Source: Scalesia atractyloides (taxonomy: Eukaryota > Streptophyta > Magnoliopsida > Asterales > Asteraceae). Taken from it: 64,000 bases of DNA. The stretch covers positions 84,516,391-84,580,390 of the forward strand of contig CAMTDV010000023.1 of assembly GCA_947069175.1 (NCBI GenBank), in the 5' to 3' direction. Positions within the stretch are counted from its first letter, which is position 1. Each line of letters begins with the position of its first letter. Shown here one piece after another: positions 35,800-45,199 of this stretch. The notes under the pieces were generated by a model that was given only the letters and a program-made list of their open reading frames with translations, searched no databases and had not been told where the DNA came from. The translations under genes and the position numbers were made by a program.

Positions 35800-36140
35800 T
35801 CGGTTCCAACGGTCAGGAACCGGTTCCAACGGTCAGGAACCGGTTCCAAAGGTAACTTTTTTAACGGCTATAACCGGTTCCAATGGTAATATTTTTAACG
35901 GATATAACCGGTTCCAACGGTAATATTACAACGGTCAGGAACCGGTTCCACGTAGGAACCGGGTACGGGTAGGAACCGGGTACGGTTAGGAACCGGTTCC
36001 TACCCGATTCAAATGGTAAAATTGTGGAACCGGGTTGGAACCAACGGGTATTTTGAACCCGGAACCGGTTCTACTTACTGTCGGGTAGGAACTGGAACCG
36101 GTTCCAGTTCGGTTCCACCGGTTCGGGTTCGGAACCGGTT
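35800..36140. repeat. hAT subterminal repeats, right side
   Basis: At least eight AACCGGTTCC-type units and several GGAACCGGGTACGG units in inverted arrangement relative to the left end. Confidence 0.8.
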
Positions 36141-36370
36141 TTTTATGCCCATCTCTAGTTTCGGTTCGCGAGACCAAGCCCATGTCAGCCCAGTAGTAGC
36201 CGCCGCAGTCGGGATGCGGTCCTAGACCAAACAATGTTTATTTAAAATAAGGCAGGAAAAAGAAACTGAAGCGGGTCTTCAGCCACCCAAGCACCAGTCC
36301 AGAACCGTATAGATCCGCCATCGCCAATTGAGCCTTTGATTAAGTTCTGAACGCGGATCGCATTAATTAA

Positions 36371-37559
36371 ATTGTTTTAATATTCGACAATAGTATAAAT
36401 AATGATTAATAATAAAATTCGTATTTTTCATTTATTATGGTTCGAATCCGATTTTCAAAACAAGTCATCTTTCCTAAGATTCATTTTTGATGGAAGTTAC
36501 ATTTACATTGGTTCAATTTTTAAATTTAGAAAACACGATAAGATACAATCACTCTCTACTTGATGTTGGGACAAGTGCACTCATCGTAGGCGTAATATAG
36601 TCTTGGTAAGATACGAGGTCGTCCAAGGACACAAGAGATTATGTACTGAGATGTTGTTGACGTCTTGGCAAGCCAATAGAAGAGTTGTTTTTGTTTTTTA
36701 ATAAAGAAAACATAAAAAATAAAGAAATAAAGGATAGTTCGGTTTGAAATCAGTTTTAAGAAAAAAAAAGGGATATTTGGGTTTTTACTATCCCTTGATG
36801 CTTTGTTAGCTAAATGTTGACATGGATTATAAGGGCTCACTTTAAACCACCGCCATACATATTTGAAGGGTTGTTCCAAGTACTCTGCGAAACATTGCAC
36901 CAAAGCCATTCTTTTAAGACATAGTAAGTAGTTGTTTTCTGTTAAGGCATAAAATCATGGGGCTCCACGATTAGGGGCCTCCCCGCATCTCGAAAGTATT
37001 GGATAGAATCAACAGGGAAACTCTCTGTAAGGTCAGGATCAAACCACAACGATACCATAGAATCAGTAGGGAAACTACACATCATCATGGCTTATATTAA
37101 GTAAAAGTTAGTCATATGGGGTTTATACCACCAATCACTCTCGATCTCTTGGTTTGATCATATCTCTCCAAGAGTAGTGGAGATAATATAAATCAAGTCC
37201 TTAGCGCATTGATCTTATCTCCATGCTTCGGCAAGACTTTACCAAATATCATGATAACACATAGCAAACTAAAAAGAGTAAATAAGAAGAAACAAATATC
37301 AATTATATTGAACGGATATTAATAATCTCAGCCTCATATTCGATTATAATCATGTCTTATACTCGACCCAATATCCAACATATGTATGTCAAGTAATTAT
37401 ATGTCGGGTACTAGGCATACCACCTATTGGGATCGTCATGTTTTGTTTCTGAAGTTGGATTTGGAATTTGATTTGGATAAGCTAAGGGATATGAGATAAT
37501 GAGAAGACTTACACTTCACCACTCTACTTGAAACTTCTTCGGTATGCATGGAAATTATG
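36371..37559. other. Degenerate retrotransposon-like sequence, no gene
   Basis: A block near 36620 (ACGAGGTCGTCCAAGGACAC) resembles the GTCGTCC(A)AGGGA-type segment common in Tat/Ogre LTRs. The run near 36956-37080 repeats GAATCAACAGGGAAACTCTC / GAATCAGTAGGGAAACTAC twice. No boundaries or coding regions could be set. Confidence 0.3.
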
Positions 37560-37775
37560 GGTGGGAATTAATTCGGTACTGCCAAGTCTCTAAATGGTAT
37601 ATTCCCATTTAAATATGCTAACCTCTTAATCGGTACTATTTCGGTATTACCGAAAAATACCAGTACCGATACCGAAAAATGGTAAAACGTAATATTGGTA
37701 CCGATATCGAATACAACCGGTACGGTATGGTACCGATACGGTATCAGTATCCGATACCAAATGTTCATCCCCAAT
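37560..37775. mobile_element. Small hAT-like MITE (degenerate)
   Basis: Ends GGGTGGGAATTAATTCGGTA and, inward from the right, GGGGATGAACATTTGGTATC are loosely inverted. The interior is made of GGTACCGATACCGAAAA-type palindromic units on both sides, the same layout as the MITE at 12271. No clean 8-bp duplication was found (AATTAT against AATTCA). Confidence 0.4.
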
Positions 37776-38104
37776 TCATAATGCAATTAATCCAGTATCA
37801 TAACATATCCCCAATTCAATTGTCATTATACAAACCGGTGTATGATAAAACCTTCAATCTATTTGTATATATTCACATATACGCACATTCTCTCATCTAG
37901 GGTTTGAATTCGATTGCAATATTATTTAATCACTCAAAACATCGTAGTTTTGTGGGCATAACTTTGATCTAAGTTTTGAAAGTATGCTCTCACTGTGTCT
38001 AGGGCGCAAGTTAAGAACCTACACTACCATCACAACCTCCATTACATCTTTTAATGATAAGGCTAATTTGACTACAAACGATATTAAGAAACACGCGTTT
38101 AGAC

Positions 38105-38215
38105 CAAGGATGAAACATGTTAAGAGTTGAAATTTCAAAGACGAAGATTGTTAAAGGTGGACGGAACCTGATGTTTGGAACAAACCTCATGGACAAAAAA
38201 CCAGTTTACTCCTGA
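38105..38215 (+). repeat. Direct repeat unit flanking the outer LTR element, left copy
   Basis: ACCAAGGATGAAACATGTTA through CCAGTTTACTCCT. It matches 63318-63417 (ACCAGGGACGAAACGTGTTA through GCAGTTTACTCTT) in the same orientation, at roughly 80 per cent by eye. Because the outer LTR element lies between them, the two were close tandem neighbours before insertion. Confidence 0.65.
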
Positions 38216-39663
38216 TAGAGCTTAAATGATGAAATAATCCCTAACGTGAAGGGCATGTAGGACATGGGTCACAATTTTATAATAAAAATTATATAAATAA
38301 ATATAAAAATTGTAAAGATACTCTCTTTACATAATTTTGGGAAATTGTAGTACCCGTACCGTGTACAAATCATACAAAATTAAATATGAAATACAACGTA
38401 TTTAGATAAATCGATTCAAATCGTTGTCTTCAACAAGAGCCTTAACCGCGTCTTCTTATATGGTCCGTAGTGTGGGCTTCAACGAGGTCTTAAACAACAT
38501 CTTCTTATACAATAATTTTCTACAAAATGAACAAAACAAGTTTTGATGGTTGTGGCTGAGGCACGTGTTCAACACGCTTCCCTTAAAACAGATTACGCGT
38601 CTCTACTAAAGATAATGCGTCTGTCACACCCCGACCCGCAGCGGAAAAGGTGATCGGGGCATGATTGGGTTATCATCAAAGCTCATGACATTTATTATAA
38701 CGTTTCATATTTATTATTACAATTTGAAGGGAAACATACAATCATAATTACAACATGTTCTACACATCTTTCTAAACTTCATTATTTTCTTCTAAGGCAT
38801 TTCCTATGTTTTCCTTGCTTCATCCTGTTCACCTGTATCATGTGTAAAAATGGTTTTTGAATCAACAAAAAGTTGGCGAGTGAATCCTATTTAAAACATT
38901 TAAACAAATTTATTGAATTGATAAAATAAAGTGCATAACCACATATGAGTAAATGTAGATGTAAACTTATTCACGAAACACTTAATATTAAATAATGCAC
39001 ACACATACAATAATAGATTGTTTTGAGGCACGCGTTGCTCAACTCGTCTCCCACGAGGAACTGATGGGCCTAATGAATGAGTTTTGAGGCACGCGTTGTT
39101 CTACGAACTGATGGGCCTAATGAATGAGTTTTAAGGCACGCGTTGTTCAACTCGTCTCCCACGAGGAATTGATGGGCCTAACAAATAATTTGCATACAAC
39201 TTGACAATATGTAATACATAACTACAAACAATATTTACATTCTAAGTTTAAATCATAATATGGTATGGCACGAGTTTAAATAAACGAGTTAATTTTAGTG
39301 ACACATGACACACCCCAAAACGTGTAATTAAAAAGGGGAGTTGTAAGATTCACTCACAGTGGGTGCGTTCGGTTGATGATGTTGAATGCGCACGAAGTTG
39401 GATTTAACCACGAGTGAAACTAACCTAGATAATAACATAATGGTTCGGTAAATAAGCGGATTTTATTAATCAATTTTAGTAGAATTATTGGATATATTTT
39501 TGTGAGGTTAAGGCTATTTTCTAACTTTAAAAATGTTATTTTTAAGTATTTTTAATTTAAATAAATAAATAAGTATTAAAAAAATGTTGATTTTTGACTG
39601 TTTGACCATTGACTTGTTTGACCGTTGACCGTTGACTTGTTGACCGGTTCGGTCGGTTATATG

Positions 39664-40254
39664 TGTGCGCTGGGTGAGACTCGAACCCGTGACCTCCCGT
39701 ACGTGTGCACGCAGCTCTACCAACTGAGCTACGTGTCTAACCCGAAATATTTCTGTTTTTAATTATATTTATATACTAATTAAATTAATCCGAAAATCAT
39801 TTATTTTAAAAAGGATTTAATGTATCGACTCGGTGCTCGCCACAGGTCTCGAACCCGGGACCTGTGGTTTAGTTTGGCACACAGTCCACCGCTGGACTGT
39901 GTGTCTAACTTGGTAAATAATCTGGTTTTTATTATACTTATATACAAACTAGATAAATTCATTTCTGTCCTTATATAAAAAGTTTGATAATTGCCAGAAC
40001 CGGTGCGGTAGCCTGGACTTGAACCCGCGACGTATGATTTAAACTCGCACACAGTCCACCACTGGACTGTGTGTCTATCTTGGTTATTATTCTGGTTTTC
40101 ATTAAACTTAACATCTATTTGCAAGTGGATCCGGTTCAGTTAAAAAAAGGAACATTTTTATTAAGGCGAGTGTGCGTGTGTCAAGGATCGAACTCGGGAC
40201 GTATGCGTGTTTATTTGCACACAGTCCACCGCTGGACTGTGTGTCTAACCCGAG
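39664..40254 (-). other. Four tandem tRNA-like modules in the LTR
   Basis: Module 1 (39664-39743) contains GTAGCTCAGTTGGTAGAGC, a canonical tRNA D-arm and A box, and GGGTTCGAGTCTC. Modules 2-4 (39829-39912, 40002-40082, 40165-40254) each have an A-box-like CAGTCCAGCGG or CAGTCCAGTGG within the hairpin ACACAGTCCA/TGGACTGTGT, and B-box-like GGTTCGAGACC, GGTTCAAGTCC and AGTTCGATCCT. Spacing between units is about 165 bases. They lie on the sense strand of the element, downstream of its TATA box. The anticodon arms do not fold cleanly, so they are not called functional tRNA genes. Confidence 0.7.
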
Positions 40255-40958
40255 ATATAACTTGATTTAAATTAAATATATATACATCCGAAAACTTCAT
40301 CTTCTTCGTTAAACTTAACCCAGAACCAATGCCCGACTGTTTCGACGAATTAATCAATTTCTTTAGTACGTTGTAATTAGCTACATATGAGATTAATAAA
40401 AACGAGAGAGATTAGGTGTAAGATATACCGAACAGAGATCCCCTGTTTCGCCGGCGAGTTTCCGATGACAGCAGGTTATTCCGGCGACGTGTATCTTGCG
40501 GCAGAGGGTCTTCAGGAAGCTTGAGGTGAGTGTGGGTGGCTTCGGTATGAGCTCTAGATGTTCTGTTTTTAGAGTAAGGCACAGAGGTGAAGGGGTTCGG
40601 TTTTCCGGCGAGTTGCAGAAAGTTTCCGGCGAGTGAAATTACGTCGAGGATTTGTGTGATTGTGAGCGAAAAAGTTATCAGAAGCTTGTGGGTGTATTTA
40701 TAGGGAAGAACATCGATGAATTTAGTCCGATTACCGTCTTGATTCGTCGGTCAATAATTTCTCTGGCGGTTATGACTGATGTCACGGACTGGACATCGGT
40801 TATAACCGATGTTGAGGTTAATGCTTCGGTTAAATCAGAAGAAACCGTCAATTATCAGCGAAATCGTCGGGATTTCCGACGACTGCGATTGGGCGCGTCA
40901 GTTTGAATTCGAATTGTGATATTTGAATTAATTGTTTCTAATAATGAACAAGAAACAC

Positions 40959-41040
40959 AAGTGGCGGAGTGGTTGAGCGCGTGTGAGTTAATTCTTTGCT
41001 TGTAACCGGTTGACTCGGGTTCAAAACCCGGCTTCAGCCT
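40959..41040 (+). other. Opposite-strand tRNA-like module in U3
   Basis: GTGGCGGAGTGGTTGAGCGC is a good A-box arm (TGGCGGAGTGG), and GGGTTCAAAACCCGG forms a perfect T-arm stem and 7-base loop. It has the length of a class II (Ser/Leu-like) tRNA. In the partner LTR the loop reads TTCGAAA. Confidence 0.6.
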
Positions 41041-41222
41041 TTTATTTTTATTTCATTATTTTTAATACTTTTTCAAATATAATTTTTATATTCTAATATA
41101 CTTATTAATTATGTATCGTTTAAAAATAATTTGAGCATTAAATACGCAACGAATTTTTAACTGGTTGTTCGGTTAATAAACAAAGCGGGTTTGGTAAATC
41201 CGATTTTTGACGGATGTTACAG

Positions 41223-41238
41223 TATCCCCTACTTTTTA
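41223..41238 (-). promoter_or_regulatory. Polypurine tract of the older gag-only element
   Basis: On the minus strand AAAAAGTAGGGGATAC precedes the LTR start TGTAACATCC. The same position in the nested element reads AAAAAGCAGGGGATAC. Confidence 0.7.
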
Positions 41239-41479
41239 GAAATTCCGTCCCGAAATTTAAGTAATAACATATCTGTCTAAAAAGGATGGTGTTTAGTTTG
41301 ACAGTTACATACTTAGAAAGAAGTAAGAGTTTAAATTTTTGTTTGAGGCGGTAACGTTCCTTGTAAGGGTTGAGTACCCTGCTACAGGAATCGTTTTTTT
41401 TGTTGCCTACGGTAATGAATATTGATAAACAGAGTTGACTGACTAAATATGATTTCACGCGCAAGAGTTTTGATATGTT

Positions 41480-42270
41480 TAGAAAGATAAGGTTATATCC
41501 TAAAACAAAATTTCTAATACTACAACCTACATGGAACTTCTCATAACCGCCTGACAATGCCTCTGATCCTTTGGCAAGAATACTTATATATAGGAAGTAC
41601 CAGCGGCGTATCCACCATATTCTTGTCAAATTTTCATTGGTTTTATCAGTAAGTCATGATTGGTTCTATGATACGACTCTAGAACATAAACAAACACAAC
41701 AACCAAGCCTGAGTCCTAATTCTGATAGTATACATGTTTGAATGGTGACAATACCTCTCTCGTTTGTTATGATGGAGAGGTTAGTCTGTGTAGAAATGAA
41801 ACACAGTTCAATTTCTTTAAATGATGAGATGATATAAATGCTAAATCAGTGAGTATAGAACAAACTTCAATCAAGACAATACTAAATCCTACATGGAACT
41901 TCTCATAACCGCCTGACAATGCCTCTGATCCTTTGACAAGAATACTTATATATAGGAAGTACCAGCGGCGTATCCACCATATTCTCGTCAAATTTTCATT
42001 GGTTTTATCAGTAAGTTATGATTAGTCCTATGTGACTTCTAAACCATAAATAATCACAACAACCAATGTCTGAGTCCTAAATTCAGATAGTATACATGTT
42101 TGAATGGTGACACAATCCAATTTCTTTAAATAATGAGATGATATGGATGCTAAATCAGTGAGTACAACACAAACTTCAACCAAGACAATACTAAATCCTA
42201 CATGGAACTTCTCATAACCGCCTGATAATGCCTCTGATCCTTTGACAAGAATACTTATATATAGGAAGTA
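41480..42270 (-). repeat. Tandem repeats of the older element, left part
   Basis: Units of about 310-365 bases, each with CTTCTCATAACCGCCTGA, CAAGAATACTTATATATAGG and AAGTACCAGCGGCGTATCC. Starts are near 41531, 41892 and 42201. On the minus strand each unit carries TATATATAAG. The array is cut at 42270 by the nested element and resumes at 51577. Confidence 0.85.
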
Positions 42271-43352
42271 TGTCACACCCCGACCCGCAGCGGAAAAGGT
42301 GACCGGGGCATGATTGGGTTATCATCAAAGCTCATGACATTTATTATACGTTTCATATTCATTAATACAATTTAATGGAAATTTACAATAAATATTACAA
42401 CATGTTCTAACTATCAATCTAAGCTTCTTTGTTCTCTTCTAAGGCATTTCCTATGTTTTCCTTGCTTCAACCTGTTCACCTGTATCATGTGTAAAAGGGT
42501 TTTTGGATCAACAAAAAGTTGGCGAGTGAATCCTATGGAAAACATTTGAACAAGTTTATTTAATTGATTATGAAATGAGTGCACAACCACACATGAGTAA
42601 AAATAGATGTAAACTTATTCAACAATCATTAGACATTAAATAAAGCACACATGAACAATAATGGAACGTTTAGAGGCACGCGTTGCTCTACTCGTCTCTC
42701 ACGAGGAACTGATGGGCCTAATGAATGAATTGCATAAACATGATGATATGAAAGACATAACTATAAACAATATAAACTCAATGATACACACATGAACAAT
42801 AATGGATTGGTTTTGAGGCACGCGTTGTTCAACTCGTCTCCCACGAGGAACTGATGGGCTTAATGAATGAATTTCATATAATTTGACAAAATGAAATAAG
42901 TAATCACAACAATATAAACAATCTAAGTTTAGGTCACGATATGGTATGGCACAAATTTAAATAAACGAGTTAATTATTTGAGACACATGACACACCCCAA
43001 AACGTGTAATTAAAAAGGGGAGTTGTAAGATTCACTCACAGTGGGTGCGTTCGGTTGATGATGTTGAATGCACGCGAAGTGGTTTTAACCACGAGTGAAA
43101 TTAACCTAGGTAAATAGCATTATGGTTCGGTAAGTAAACGGATTTTATTGTTCCATTTTAGTAGGATTGTTGGGTGTATTTTTGTGAGTTTAAGGCTATT
43201 TTCTAACCTTAAAAATGTTATTTTTAAGTATTTTTAATTGATTTTTAATTAAAATAAATAAATAAAAATAATTAAAAAAAGTTGACTTTTTTTGACCGTT
43301 GACTTTGACTTTGACTGTAACAGTGACTGTTGACCGGTTCGTATGTATTATT

Positions 43353-43945
43353 GTGTGCGCTGGGTGAGGCTCGAACCCGAGACCTCCCGTACGCGTGCAC
43401 GCAGCTCTACCAACTGAGCTACGTGTCTAACCCGAAATATTTATGTTTTTAATTAAATTAAATATTAATTATGTTGAACAGAAAATCCTTTATTTTCTAA
43501 AAACGATTTAATCCAAGACTCGGTGCGCTCCACAGGTCTCGAACCCGGGACCTGTGGCTTATGCAAACACACAGTCCACCGCTGGACTGTGTGTCCAACT
43601 TGTTAACTAAACTGATTTTTTATTATTCTTAAATACAAACTAATCATTTTCATTTACGCCATATTTAAAAAGTTTGAATAATTGTCCGGGTCGATGTAGT
43701 AGACCGGACTCGAACTCGTGCGCTTTGATTAAACATACACACAGTCCACCACTGGACTGTGTGTCTAACTTGGTTATCATTCCGATTATTAATATACTTA
43801 ACATATAACAGTGGTGACTCCGGTTCGGTTAACAAAAAAAAAACATTTTTATTAAGGCAGCGTGTGTGGAACAAGATTCGAACTCGAGACCTTTGTGTGT
43901 TTAGTGTGCACACAGTCCACCGCTGGACTGTGTGTCTAACCCGAG
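43353..43945 (-). other. Four tandem tRNA-like modules (younger element, 3' LTR)
   Basis: Same layout as 39664-40254. Module 1 keeps the exact GTAGCTCAGTTGGTAGAGC. Modules 2-4 (about 43521, 43690 and 43857) keep the ACACAGTCCA/TGGACTGTGT hairpin. B-box-like motifs are GGTTCGAGCCT, GGTTCGAGACC, AGTTCGAGTCC and AGTTCGAATCT. Although this LTR differs from the older one over much of its length, the box motifs and hairpins are kept. Confidence 0.7.
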
Positions 43946-44639
43946 TTATAACTTGATTTTAATTATACTTATATGTTACATAAACGTCGTCTTCTTCGTC
44001 AGTCTTAACCAGGAACGATGACGATCTGGTTCGAAGTTTTAATCAGGTTTCTTTAGCGTTTTTAGGTTAATTACAGATGAGATATAAATAAAAAGAAAGG
44101 AAATTAGGCGTGAAGTATACCGGCTGGCCTCCTCTGTTTTTTTCCGGCAGAACTCCGGCGACAGCAAACACTTCCGGCGACGAGTGTCTTGCAGCAGAGA
44201 GTCTTCAGAAAGCTTACAAAGTATGTGGGTGACTTCGGTATAGGTTCAGAGGGTTTAGTAAGGCTTAGAAGTTAAGGACTCGGTTTTCCGGCGATGAGCA
44301 GAAGAATTCCGGCGAGTGGGTTTTCGCCGAGAAAGGGTGCGGTTTTGAGCGAAAATGTTTGCAGAGGTTTGAGGGGGTATTTATAAGGCAAATCGTCGAT
44401 GAATTTGGTCCGATTTTCGACTTGATTCGTCGGTTAGAAAAACTCCGGCGGTTATAATTTGTGTCGTGGACTCAGACGTCGGTTATAACCGATGTAGCGT
44501 TTAAGTTTTACGTTATAACTGAAGATGTCGTTAAAACTCGCGAGATTGCCGGGATTTCAGACGACTGAACTTTGGGCGCCGGTTTTGAATTCGGAAAGAC
44601 GCGTTATGAATTAAATGATTCCAACATTTAACAAGTAGC

Positions 44640-44722
44640 ATCAGTGGCGCAGTGGTTTAAGTGTTGAGTGTTAAGTCTGTTGTTGAACCGTGACTGACCC
44701 GGGTTCGAAACCCGGCAGGAAC
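44640..44722 (+). other. Opposite-strand tRNA-like module in U3 (younger element, 3' LTR)
   Basis: CAGTGGCGCAGTGGTTTAAG (A-box arm) and CCGGGTTCGAAACCCGG (perfect 5-bp T stem with 7-base loop). The middle differs from the older LTR's module while both ends match. Confidence 0.6.
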
Positions 44723-44907
44723 AAAACATTTTTATTTTCATAGTTTTAACAGTTTTTCAAAAACTAATTATATATTCCCATATAATAATTGATTATGTAT
44801 CATTTAAAATTATTTTAGGCATTTAATTCGCAACGAAATTTTTAACTGACTGTTCGGTTAATAAACGGAGCGGGTTTGGTAAAATCCGTTTTTGACGGAT
44901 GTTACAG

Positions 44908-44924
44908 TATCCCCTGCTTTTTAG
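44908..44924 (-). promoter_or_regulatory. Polypurine tract of the younger gag-only element
   Basis: On the minus strand TAAAAAGCAGGGGATAC immediately precedes the 3' LTR start TGTAACATCC. Confidence 0.75.
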
Positions 44925-45199
44925 AAATTTCGTCCCAAAATTTAAATAGTGATATATTTGACTAAAAGAATGATGTTGTTTAGTTTGACAGTTACATGTT
45001 TAGAAGAAGTAAGGGTTTAAGTTTTTGTTCGAGGCGGTAACGTTCCTTGTAAGGGTTAAGTACCCTATTACAGGAATCGCTTTTTGTTGCCTACTGTAAA
45101 AGTATTGATAAGCAGAATTTATTCGTTAATTATGATATCATGCATAAGAGTTTGGATATGTTTGGATGGGTATGGTTATATCCTAAGGCAAAACTTCTA

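Larger units (their letters stand above)
32929..36157 (-). mobile_element. hAT DNA transposon, 3.2 kb, with 8-bp target duplication
   Basis: Inverted ends are TAGAGATGGGCA (32929-32940) and TGCCCATCTCTA (to 36157). The 8-mer GTTTCGGT is present on both sides (32921-32928 and 36158-36165), the size made by hAT transposases. Both subterminal regions are packed with GGAACCGGGTA and AACCGGTTCC motifs, likely transposase-binding repeats. The transposase lies inside on the minus strand. Perfect duplication and well-kept ends argue for a fairly recent insertion. Confidence 0.95.
32766..36370 (-). pseudogene. LINE 3' end, split by a hAT transposon
   Basis: Two pieces on the minus strand. The 5' piece (about 36370-36166) reads VQNLIKGSIGDGGSIRFW, TGAWVAEDPLQFLFPALF, then a region with stops. 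It matches the C-terminal RT-linked segment of plant LINEs, of the form GDG..T.FW.D.W....L...FP.LF. The 3' piece (32928-32766) is 3' UTR-like, rich in T and G, ending in a short A-run (TTAAAAAAATTATA). The pieces join exactly at the hAT target duplication GTTTCGGT. The LINE is 5'-truncated, as is usual for these elements. Confidence 0.6.
38622..41221 (-). mobile_element. 3' LTR of the older gag-only element
   Basis: 2600 bp, with the same module order as the partner LTR at 54906. Contains the tRNA-like array (39664-40254) and the opposite-strand module (40959-41040). It is followed by the polypurine tract. Confidence 0.9.
42271..44906 (-). mobile_element. 3' LTR of the younger gag-only element
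   Basis: 2636 bp, TGTCACACCCC...GATGTTACA. A TATA-like TATAAATA lies on the minus strand at 44378-44385. Contains four sense tRNA-like modules and one opposite-strand module. Confidence 0.95.

Noticed and set aside
39664..39743. Functional tRNA gene with GTAGCTCAGTTGGTAGAGC
   Set aside because: The D-arm is canonical, but the T stem has mismatches and the anticodon stem is poor. Treated as a derived module.
40959..41040. Functional tRNA-Ser or tRNA-Leu gene
   Set aside because: A-box and T arm are good, but the acceptor and anticodon arms cannot be paired convincingly and the module sits in every LTR copy. Listed as tRNA-like only.
41767..41991. Recurrent 70-160 codon minus-strand frames starting MTRIWWIRRWYFLYISI in the tandem repeats
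   Set aside because: Conservation follows the DNA repeat unit, the tails differ, and the frames cross promoter-like TATA motifs. More likely by-products than genes, though noted under the repeat finding.
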